DNA of 5,402 bases from positions 1-5,402 of the forward strand of contig JALRCK010000182.1 in NCBI GenBank assembly GCA_023262305.1, in the 5' to 3' direction. Source of the DNA: Deltaproteobacteria bacterium (GTDB taxonomy: Bacteria > Bdellovibrionota_C > UBA2361 > OMII01). A program made the translations under genes and the position numbers. Every line of letters begins with the position of its first letter. Positions within the stretch are counted from its first letter, which is position 1. This document shows positions 1 to 4,956 of this stretch, in pieces. Under the pieces are notes generated by a model. The model was given only the letters and a program-made list of their open reading frames with translations. It did no database searches and was not told where the DNA came from.

Positions 1-36
1 CCGCGCATCGCGGAAGACCTTTGCCTCACGCAACAA

Positions 37-139
37 GGCGACCGACACGGTCGCCCGCCCGATGTGCCTATTGGCCATAATTGCCGCGGTTCTTCATGTC
101 GCGAACTCGCACCGTGGGAGGGCGACCGTGTCGGTCGCC
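37..139. repeat. REP-like pair of palindromic units in inverted orientation (BIME-like)
   Basis: Positions 37-55 read GGCGACCGACACGGTCGCC, a perfect 8-bp stem with a 3-nt loop. Positions 121-139 read GGCGACCGTGTCGGTCGCC, its exact reverse complement, also a hairpin with loop TGT instead of ACA. The similarity runs inward, so 31-nt arms at 37-67 and 109-139 match as inverted repeats with four mismatches and a 41-nt spacer. This is the layout of paired REP units: short GC-rich palindromes, opposite orientation, in a gap just downstream of an operon. By analogy it could stabilise the 3' end of the upstream mRNA, slow transcription or bind a nucleoid protein. Neither hairpin has a convincing T-run on the minus strand, so it is not a classical intrinsic terminator. 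The structure is seen directly; that it is dispersed genome-wide is inferred. Confidence 0.75.
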
Positions 140-161
140 GAGAAATATCGCGCATCGACGA

Positions 162-173
162 CGGCTTTCGCCG
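162..173 (-). other. Small GAAA-tetraloop hairpin after the operon end
   Basis: Read on the minus strand this is CGGC-GAAA-GCCG, a 4-bp stem closed by a GNRA-type tetraloop, starting about 9 nt past the stop codon of the channel gene. With the two larger hairpins further downstream it would give the operon transcript a structured 3' tail. There is no U-run after it, so a terminator call is not supported. It is short enough to be chance. Confidence 0.3.
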
Positions 174-181
174 CACGGCTA

Positions 182-1690
182 TCACGCCGGCAATCCGAGG
201 AACCTCTTGATACGCTCACCGAGCGCCCGTTCGTCGATCTCACCACTTCGCGTTCGGACGATTTGGCTCTCGATAACGCGCGCCTCTTCTATCTCCGTCG
301 CTCGTTTTGCGGTGTAGTGCGCCAATACCTGCACCAGGTCGGCGCGCTGTGCCAGCAACGCACTCAACGAGCTCTTTCCAACTCTCGCTGCTTTCACCTC
401 GGAGGTCGCCCGGACCGTTGCACTTCGAGCTGTGCCTGCAAGGAGCGCCATCTCTCCCACTACATCCCCTCGCCCCACGGCGGCTACACCAATCGGTCCA
501 CCGTGCGAGGATGCAACAACGACGGAGCACGTTCCGTCGAGGATGACAAAGAAATAATCGCCAACTTCTCCCTCTCGAAGCAGGATCTCTCCCTTACCGT
601 ACCGGTCGATTGACACCTCGCGCGCGAGGAGGTCTACCTCTGAGTCTGTCAGCTCATGGAACAACTCTGTCGTGCGCAGGACCTCCTTACAGCGCTCTTC
701 GGCGTCACGCGCAGGATGTTGATACGGAATCTCCGTCTTATGAATCGTCGTTATCGGATATGGAATTTGTATTCCGGCGCGGCGAGCCGAGTACCAGATG
801 CGTGACATGAGGTCGTTGCGCACATCTGTGAGGTGATCATAATCATCGATAAAAACACGCAGCTCGTACGTTACTGAGGATGCGGCGAACTCAAGGGTGC
901 GAGGGTCTGGCGCTGGCGTAGCAACAACACCCGGCGTTTCGCGCGCAGTAGCTAAAAGCATCTCTTTCACCACGCTCGGCGGTGCGTCATACGAAAACCC
1001 GATTGTGACCTTGAATCCGTAGAGTCGATTTGGGCTTGAGTAATTTATGATCCGGTCTTTGCTGATGGCGGAGTTCGGGACCGTGATTTCATTTAATTCA
1101 CGCGTCACGATACGAACCGAGCGCCATGTAATTTGACGCACCTTGCCTACCGTGTCTCCTACCTGCACCCAGTCACCTACAGCAAGAGGTCGCTCGAAGA
1201 TCAGAGCAAGTCCAGCAAACAAGTTGCCTAAGGTATCCTGCAGAGCGAGTCCGACCACGAGAGATCCAACACCGAATGTCGTGAGCAGTGGCGAGACATC
1301 CTTCTGCCAAATGCCACTGTACACCATCACCATACCGATGAGGACGAAGCAGAGCCGTACGATATCTACCAACAAACGGGGAGTTCTTGATCGGACGGCG
1401 CTCGCCTGAGCATCTGCCAGGAAGAATGATTGAACCGTGGAGGCGACAAACCATACAACCGCGAATCCAAAGATCGTCTCGACTAACTTGAACTCGGGTG
1501 TTTGGCGCCCGAATCCAAAGAGTCCATCGACAAGCCAGAGCGCAAGCACACATGGCAACACAAGCCCTCGAACCATGCGGACCACGTCCTTGAATCGCGG
1601 ACCAATACGGCGCTCAAGAACATATGAAACGGTCCACATTCCCACCAATCCCAAGAGGGCCAGGAACGCAGAGACATTTAAAAACGCCAT
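182..1690 (-). CDS. MscS-family mechanosensitive channel with C-terminal cyclic-nucleotide-binding domain
   Basis: This is a 502-residue inner-membrane channel of the small-conductance mechanosensitive family, fused to a ligand-sensing domain. About five hydrophobic helices lie at residues 4-24, 41-60, 68-91, 107-127 and 133-165. The last is the pore helix with the signature FGVGSLVVGLALQDTLGN (139-156), followed by the cytoplasmic beta domain (GDWVQVGDTVGKV, 172-184; ITVPNSAIS, 202-210) and the alpha/beta vestibule to about 315. Residues about 340-460 form a CAP-type cyclic-nucleotide-binding domain. It has a glycine-rich strand region (GKGEILLREGEVGDYFF, 365-381) and a phosphate-binding cassette GEMALLAGTARSATVRA (412-428) with the conserved Glu413 and Arg422-Ser423. 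This architecture is the one called bCNG, in which nucleotide binding rather than tension is reported to gate some members. The start is firm: GAGGAGG lies 8 nt upstream, inside the end of terC, and only 3 nt separate the two genes. It is the last gene of the operon. Nucleotide gating here is inferred. Confidence 0.95.
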   Translation of the reverse strand: MAFLNVSAFLALLGLVGMWTVSYVLERRIGPRFKDVVRMVRGLVLPCVLALWLVDGLFGFGRQTPEFKLVETIFGFAVVWFVASTVQSFFLADAQASAVRSRTPRLLVDIVRLCFVLIGMVMVYSGIWQKDVSPLLTTFGVGSLVVGLALQDTLGNLFAGLALIFERPLAVGDWVQVGDTVGKVRQITWRSVRIVTRELNEITVPNSAISKDRIINYSSPNRLYGFKVTIGFSYDAPPSVVKEMLLATARETPGVVATPAPDPRTLEFAASSVTYELRVFIDDYDHLTDVRNDLMSRIWYSARRAGIQIPYPITTIHKTEIPYQHPARDAEERCKEVLRTTELFHELTDSEVDLLAREVSIDRYGKGEILLREGEVGDYFFVILDGTCSVVVASSHGGPIGVAAVGRGDVVGEMALLAGTARSATVRATSEVKAARVGKSSLSALLAQRADLVQVLAHYTAKRATEIEEARVIESQIVRTRSGEIDERALGERIKRFLGLPA

Positions 1691-1693
1691 CTC

Positions 1694-2704
1694 CTATCCC
1701 TCCTCAGCTTTTGCGGGCTTCATTAACGAGAGAGCTATCGATCCAACGATGAGACCGAGCACGACGATGAGAGAGACCTCTGTTGGTAGGTGATAGTCAA
1801 GGACCACGTCGAAGAGCGCCATCTTGACGCCGATAAAGACCAAAACGAAGGAAAGCCCAACGCCGAGGTAATGAAACCGCCCAATAAATGCCAGGAGCAG
1901 GAAGTAGAGGGCCCTAAGGTCGATGACTGCGAAGATGTTAGAGGTGAAGACAACCAAAGGCTCCTTGGTCAATCCAAAGATCGCCGGAACGGAGTCGAAA
2001 GCGAACATAATATCCGTTATCTCTACGAATATCAGCGCCAGAAAAAGAGGGGTCGCAAGGAGCTTTCCATCAACTCGCGTGAAAAATCGCTGTCCATCGA
2101 GCCTAGGGGAGAGAGGAACAACGCGACGCAGCAACTTAAGAATCCTATTGTTCTCGGGATGGATCTCCGGCTCCTTACCGCGCAACACCGAAATCCCCTG
2201 ATAGATGAGGAACACTCCAAAGAGCACAACCACCCAATCGATCTCCATGACGACCGCCCCGACGGCGATGAAGATTCCTCGAAGAACCAAAGCTCCAAAG
2301 AGACCATAGAAGAGCACTCGGTACTGATTCTCTTTGGGAATGGAGAAGAACTGGAAGATGACGATAAAGACAAAGAGGTTATCAACCGCCAGAGACTTCT
2401 CAAGGAGGTATCCCGACAAGAACTCAAGCGCAGTCTTCCGGGCAAGCGAGTCCGGGGTCCCACCTAAGGTCGCGACAAGCTCCGGGCTATCTGAGAGGTG
2501 AGCATAGGTGAGAAAGTAGAGCGCGATGTTAAAGAGCAGCGCTAATCCGAACCAATTCAGCGCGGATACAGATGCCTTTCTGATGGAGATCTCCTCTGGC
2601 TGATCGTGGAAGGTACGCAACGACGCCCACAATATCCCTGCCACAACAACGCTAAAGAGAACGTAGAGCGGCCAAAACTCTGAGAAGGTAAAAATATGGT
2701 TCAT
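1694..2704 (-). CDS. TerC-family integral membrane protein, probable metal (Mn) exporter
   Basis: This 336-residue protein has about nine membrane helices (roughly 11-29, 49-69, 103-120, 129-150, 153-172, 215-235, 252-271, 281-299, 309-327). Family signatures are clear: EFLSGYLLEKSLAVDNLFVF (94-113) and EITDIMFAFDSVPAIFGLT (228-246), with acidic residues in membrane segments (Glu102, Asp108, Glu228, Asp231, Asp236), then FTSNIFAVIDLRALYFLL (253-270). The long form matches the Alx type. Relatives Alx of E. coli and MeeF/MeeY of Bacillus export manganese, and MeeF/MeeY help metallate secreted enzymes. The old tellurite-resistance label is unlikely to describe the role, since no terABDEZ genes are nearby. 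In the last motif an Asp (262) stands where I would expect Gly; I cannot say how common that is. The start ATG overlaps the stop of the DUF72 gene by 4 nt (ATGA), with AGAGG 11 nt upstream, so translational coupling is likely. The channel gene follows after 3 nt. The family is certain; the ion is inferred. Confidence 0.94.
   Translation of the reverse strand: MNHIFTFSEFWPLYVLFSVVVAGILWASLRTFHDQPEEISIRKASVSALNWFGLALLFNIALYFLTYAHLSDSPELVATLGGTPDSLARKTALEFLSGYLLEKSLAVDNLFVFIVIFQFFSIPKENQYRVLFYGLFGALVLRGIFIAVGAVVMEIDWVVVLFGVFLIYQGISVLRGKEPEIHPENNRILKLLRRVVPLSPRLDGQRFFTRVDGKLLATPLFLALIFVEITDIMFAFDSVPAIFGLTKEPLVVFTSNIFAVIDLRALYFLLLAFIGRFHYLGVGLSFVLVFIGVKMALFDVVLDYHLPTEVSLIVVLGLIVGSIALSLMKPAKAEEG
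1699..1705 (-). promoter_or_regulatory. Ribosome binding site of the channel gene, inside terC
   Basis: GAGGAGG on the minus strand ends 8 nt before the channel ATG at 1690. It is formed by the codons for the final Glu-Glu-Gly of TerC. A ribosome finishing terC therefore covers the initiation site, which supports coupled synthesis of the two membrane proteins. Confidence 0.85.
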
Positions 2705-3717
2705 ACTACGTTCTGCCTCTGGTTAAGTTCTTGAAGTATCAGCAATGCTATCGAAACCATCGTAAGCGGGGAGTTACCCTCCGCCTTGTTGTTTGCTGTC
2801 ACAAACGCTCGCTTACCCGTCGTTAACGCACGCCGGACGAGACGTATAACATCTCCTCGCATCTGCGCGTTAGGGGCCTGAACCCTGTCATACGGCTCAA
2901 ACAGCTCTTCGGCGTTCTGATAGCTCGTGCCAAGAGGTGTCAGTAGTCTCGCAATGTAAAAATCCGCCGTCAATCCACCCGCTTCTGCTGCCGCGCGCAT
3001 CTGCTGATGGAGGGGAATCATGCCATTCCAATGGTTGAAACAGTGGGCAACCCTCGACTCGTTTAACGCGGCAAAATACTCCTTCGTCAGGAGCTCCGGA
3101 TTCCGGACCTCAACTCCATACTGAAAGTCCTTTGGCAGAGCCCTGAGAAAGGCAGCCAAGCGATCGATGAACTCTCTATATGGCATCACCCGCTCAGAGA
3201 ACGGCGCAAACTGGAGGACAAGGGGTCCCGTGCGATCCATCACCGCGGGATTCAGGTAGGCCGAGAGCACCGCGTCTTGGAGGAGCCCTACATTCAAAAA
3301 ATCGGGGTTACGTTGTCCAGCGTACGCACCGTAGCGTGGATGTTTTGGGTAGGTGGCTATGGTGATTCGCTCCCATACCTTTGAGACCCACCGAAATGAA
3401 TCCGGCACCATGGAGGCATAATGAGCGAGGGTCTCTGGTTTAGGTGGGTTGTAAAAGAAGCTATCCACGCAGACGGTGCGGAACCAGGGAATGGTGGCGT
3501 ATTCAGCGAGGCTGTTTGCTGTAAAATCTTTCTGACTCTTATAGCTGCGTCGATAGACGATCCCCTTCCATCCTGGAAACGCCCACGTACTTGTGCCAAG
3601 GTAAATAGACGGGGGGACCGCCGACCCTTGAGGACTCCATATCTCTTCCGGTGTCGCAGTTGCGACCAGCTCTCTCATCAGTGAGCACTCTCTCACAGTT
3701 TGCACCGTGAGATCCAT
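2701..3717 (-). CDS. DUF72 (YecE-like) TIM-barrel domain protein
   Basis: This is a soluble protein of 338 residues if begun at the ATG chosen here. It has the run of motifs typical of DUF72: IYLGTSTWAFPGWKGIVY (38-55) at the first strand, then DSFFYNPPKPETLAHYAS (85-102), SFRWVSKV (107-114), VLQFAPFSERV (167-177), YGVEVRNPELLTKEYFAAL (200-218), and near the C-terminus TANNKAEGNSPLTM (307-320). The fold is a TIM barrel; its reaction is not established, so no enzymatic role is given. About 35 residues precede the barrel, somewhat more than usual. An in-frame GTG at 3729 would add four residues, but GGAGG lies at 3723-3727, five bases before the ATG at 3717 and downstream of that GTG, so the ATG is preferred. 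The stop codon overlaps the terC start, making this the first gene of the tightly coupled trio; a 108-nt gap separates it from the upstream gene. No signal peptide is seen, so it is probably cytoplasmic. Confidence 0.92.
   Translation of the reverse strand: MDLTVQTVRECSLMRELVATATPEEIWSPQGSAVPPSIYLGTSTWAFPGWKGIVYRRSYKSQKDFTANSLAEYATIPWFRTVCVDSFFYNPPKPETLAHYASMVPDSFRWVSKVWERITIATYPKHPRYGAYAGQRNPDFLNVGLLQDAVLSAYLNPAVMDRTGPLVLQFAPFSERVMPYREFIDRLAAFLRALPKDFQYGVEVRNPELLTKEYFAALNESRVAHCFNHWNGMIPLHQQMRAAAEAGGLTADFYIARLLTPLGTSYQNAEELFEPYDRVQAPNAQMRGDVIRLVRRALTTGKRAFVTANNKAEGNSPLTMVSIALLILQELNQRQNVV
2716..2720 (-). promoter_or_regulatory. Weak ribosome binding site of terC
   Basis: AGAGG on the minus strand lies 11 nt before the terC ATG, inside the DUF72 coding end. 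It is weaker and more distant than the sites of the other genes. This fits reinitiation through the ATGA overlap as the main route to terC translation. Confidence 0.5.
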
Positions 3718-3722
3718 TAAGT

Positions 3723-3727
3723 CCTCC
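3723..3727 (-). promoter_or_regulatory. Ribosome binding site deciding the DUF72 start
   Basis: GGAGG on the minus strand lies 5 nt before the ATG at 3717-3715. The alternative GTG at 3729-3727 overlaps this site and has no purine-rich sequence of its own upstream, so the shorter 338-residue product is preferred. Confidence 0.8.
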
Positions 3728-3758
3728 ACATTCTAAGAGTTTGTGGCGTTTACGCATG

Positions 3759-3820
3759 GGGCTTCTCGCCCTTGAGGCTCACAAGCACGTGCTGGGAGCA
3801 CAGTGTCGGGTAGGTCCGAC
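3759..3820 (-). other. Hairpin-rich spacer between the hypothetical gene and the DUF72 gene
   Basis: The 108-nt spacer contains three small inverted repeats: GGGC/GCCC at 3759-3771 with a 5-nt loop, GTGCT-GGG-AGCAC at 3789-3801, and GTCGG/CCGAC at 3805-3820 with a 6-nt loop. None is followed by a T-run on the minus strand, so an intrinsic terminator is not supported. They could slow decay or partly attenuate transcription between the first gene and the three-gene unit. No convincing promoter for the DUF72 gene was found here: a TAGAAT at 3731-3736 would place the transcript start on the ribosome binding site. Confidence 0.35.
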
Positions 3821-3825
3821 TCTGT

Positions 3826-4374
3826 TCATTTGTCCACCTCTTTGAGCTTTTGAAATGTGTCATCATCATTCGCAGCGAGGAAGAACTCTATCTTGCTTCG
3901 AATGAATTCGACCGCTGAGTCAAGCCGTGCATTGAACATGCACGACCCCGTCGTTTGGCCGTGCACAAGGCAGTACACAGCTGGTAACTTTGTCTCACAT
4001 GGCTTCGTGACTCCCGCGCGCGCATAGAGCTCATCAGCGGCGAGGGGGCGCATCGCATGAAGCATCCGCCACTTGCCCTCAGGAAGGTCGTTCATGGTCG
4101 AGCAAGCGCCACTCAGATATCCCTCCGGGCGAATTCCGACCCTAGCGATCCCCTTCAACAAGAGATCGTCCCATAGGTTGAGCGACGTGAAGTCATCGAC
4201 TATCAAGAAATCAACGAATCCGCGCTCCCTAAGAAGATCCTCCTGGAAGGTCTCCCACCTGATCGGAAAAACGTGCTCGACCTGAGCTGATAGGACGTAG
4301 TCATCATAACCGGCGTCGACCTCGTTTGAGGCCCCTTTCAGTTCGGAAGCGTAAGCCGCGGATCTTTTGCTCAT
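3826..4374 (-). CDS. Hypothetical protein, 182 residues, with a cysteine-rich C-terminal part
   Basis: I do not recognise this protein. It is soluble in character, with no signal peptide or membrane helix, and rather acidic. The first 25 residues look flexible. Residues 28-110 look mixed alpha/beta, with a hydrophobic strand at VDFLIVDDF (54-62) and an aromatic segment GKWRMLHAMRPL (100-111). Four cysteines occur (91, 126, 135, 145), three of them within 20 residues together with His138 (C-x8-C-x2-H-x6-C). That could bind a metal or form a redox pair, but the spacing is not a known motif. The C-terminus is a likely amphipathic helix followed by an acidic tail (AANDDDTFQKLKEVDK, 167-182). The gene is supported by its length, a GGAGG 5 nt before the ATG (the same spacing as the DUF72 gene), and its orientation ahead of the operon. 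It may be the first gene of a four-gene unit or separately transcribed. Confidence 0.82.
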   Translation of the reverse strand: MSKRSAAYASELKGASNEVDAGYDDYVLSAQVEHVFPIRWETFQEDLLRERGFVDFLIVDDFTSLNLWDDLLLKGIARVGIRPEGYLSGACSTMNDLPEGKWRMLHAMRPLAADELYARAGVTKPCETKLPAVYCLVHGQTTGSCMFNARLDSAVEFIRSKIEFFLAANDDDTFQKLKEVDK

Positions 4375-4379
4375 AAAAT

Positions 4380-4384
4380 CCTCC
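4380..4384 (-). promoter_or_regulatory. Ribosome binding site of the 182-residue hypothetical gene
   Basis: GGAGG on the minus strand, 5 nt before ATG 4374. The motif and spacing are the same as at the DUF72 gene, which supports both the start and the reality of this unrecognised gene. Confidence 0.8.
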
Positions 4385-4710
4385 CACCGTGCCGTTTACT
4401 CTTGTTCAACAGTAGTAGAGGCACCGCGGCATTTCCAAGAATATTCGACCGTCGCATCACGCCTCTCCACATAGAAGAACAGCATCGGACAGCTGCGTAT
4501 CGCTCGTCTCTTGATGGCGTGGCCTTAAGTGCGGTCCGTCGGGGAGCCTCTTCCATTCAAACACCTTTCCGGTTGCCCCCAAAAAAGCTGAGCTGCTGGG
4601 AACACCGGCGTTTTGCATCAACATCGACTTTACTGACAAAAAAGTGAGGGATGTATAAGCTTTGCGAAGGCTCGCGAGAGAAAGGGATTGAGCAAACGAT
4701 TTACTTATTA

Positions 4711-4762
4711 TCTGGGAAAGCCCGCACAGGTCCCCGCAGCGGTTGGTGAGCGGTTTCCCAGA
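4711..4762. other. Long hairpin in the intergenic region (9 + 4 bp stem)
   Basis: TCTGGGAAA (4711-4719) is the perfect reverse complement of TTTCCCAGA (4754-4762). After a 2-nt bulge, CCGC (4722-4725) pairs with GCGG (4750-4753), which directly adjoins the outer arm. The result is a 13-bp interrupted stem around a 24-nt loop. All pairs are Watson-Crick, so the strand is not indicated. It could be part of a structured RNA or a protein-binding dyad. Confidence 0.45.
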
Positions 4763-4833
4763 ACGGTGGCGGTTGCGATGGACCCCCATCAGTTTTCGAT
4801 CTAGTGTCAGAAGTCGGCGATTGATCAAAGAGA

Positions 4834-4885
4834 CAAGCTATGCGCGGTTACGTTCTCAGGAGCGTTTCTTGAGCGCGTATGCTTG
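4834..4885 (+). other. Two-tier hairpin, candidate structured RNA on the plus strand
   Basis: The outer arms CAAGCTATGCGCG (4834-4846) and CGCGTATGCTTG (4874-4885) pair over 12 bp with one bulged U. Inside, CTCAGG (4855-4860) pairs with CTTGAG (4868-4873) over 6 bp around a 7-nt loop, and the inner stem's 3' side abuts the outer arm. The two non-Watson-Crick pairs are G-U in plus-strand RNA but would be A-C in minus-strand RNA, which favours a plus-strand transcript. It ends 71 nt before the start of the plus-strand gene. No U-run follows, so it is not a plain terminator. Confidence 0.45.
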
Positions 4886-4921
4886 CAAGGACCTGATCTT
4901 CCTCTTAAGTAAAAGTCACCG

Positions 4922-4951
4922 ACGACATTTACCCGTCGTTTGTAGTATAGT
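4922..4951 (+). promoter_or_regulatory. Possible promoter of the plus-strand gene
   Basis: ACGACA at 4922-4927 (4 of 6 to the -35 consensus) and TATAGT at 4946-4951 (5 of 6 to the -10 consensus) are 18 bp apart. Transcription would begin near 4957-4959, at the ATG itself, matching the absence of a ribosome binding site. A 5-bp dyad, ACGAC (4922-4926) and GTCGT (4935-4939), overlaps the -35 box, with a further GTCGT at 4952-4956; this could be an operator. Both calls are weak sequence matches. Confidence 0.3.
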
Positions 4952-4956
4952 GTCGT

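Larger units (their letters stand above)
4375..4956. other. Divergent intergenic region, 582 bp, without a credible gene
   Basis: This stretch separates the minus-strand operon from the divergent plus-strand gene and must hold promoters in both directions. Open frames here are short, start with poor or misplaced ribosome binding sites, and give proteins with no recognisable pattern. I see no tRNA, no ribosomal RNA, and no match to riboswitch or tmRNA motifs I can recall. What it does contain is structure: hairpins at 4658-4672, 4711-4762 and 4834-4885, and three GCGGTT hexamers at 4739, 4750 and 4769. A structured non-coding RNA or a leader element is possible. No good promoter for the minus-strand gene could be assigned. 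Confidence 0.6.

Noticed and set aside
1..78. Minus-strand frame from ATG 78, open to the window edge (begins MANRHIGRATVSVALLREAK)
   Set aside because: Only 26 codons are visible, there is no ribosome binding site, and its middle is encoded by the palindrome itself. It is more likely a repeat read as protein, though a real gene start cannot be excluded without the sequence to the left.
62..613. 183-codon plus-strand frame starting in the palindrome pair
   Set aside because: It runs antisense through the end of the channel gene, whose nucleotide-binding domain is unmistakable. Its own product has no domain pattern and its ATG has no ribosome binding site.
1790..2467. 225-codon plus-strand frame opposite terC
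   Set aside because: Its very charged product is the expected mirror of a hydrophobic membrane gene on the other strand. TerC motifs confirm the minus strand.
1694..2704. Tellurite-resistance operon
   Set aside because: Only TerC is present. None of terA, terB, terD, terE or terZ is in the window, and lone TerC proteins are better explained as metal exporters.
3718..3825. Manganese riboswitch (yybP-ykoY) ahead of the terC operon
   Set aside because: This class often precedes terC-family genes, so I looked, but its conserved loop sequences are not apparent here or in 4375-4956. A covariance-model search would settle it.
4569..4616. CCGGT...ACCGG inverted repeat followed by CGTTTT, terminator-like on the plus strand
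   Set aside because: The stem is broken by three mismatches, the T-run is short, and no plus-strand gene ends here.
4402..4647. 81-codon plus-strand frame in the intergenic region
   Set aside because: No ribosome binding site and a product with no recognisable pattern. Low support compared with the neighbouring genes.
4651..4749. 32-codon plus-strand frame after a GAGGG
   Set aside because: The purine motif touches the ATG with no spacing, the peptide has no recognisable feature, and the frame runs into the hairpin at 4711-4762.
4777..4797. GATGG-ACCC-CCATC hairpin followed by AGTTTT
   Set aside because: A 5-bp stem and four Ts are too weak for an intrinsic terminator, and there is no upstream plus-strand gene to end.
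4457..4828. 123-codon minus-strand frame in the intergenic region
   Set aside because: It needs a TTG start without a ribosome binding site, and the product resembles no family.
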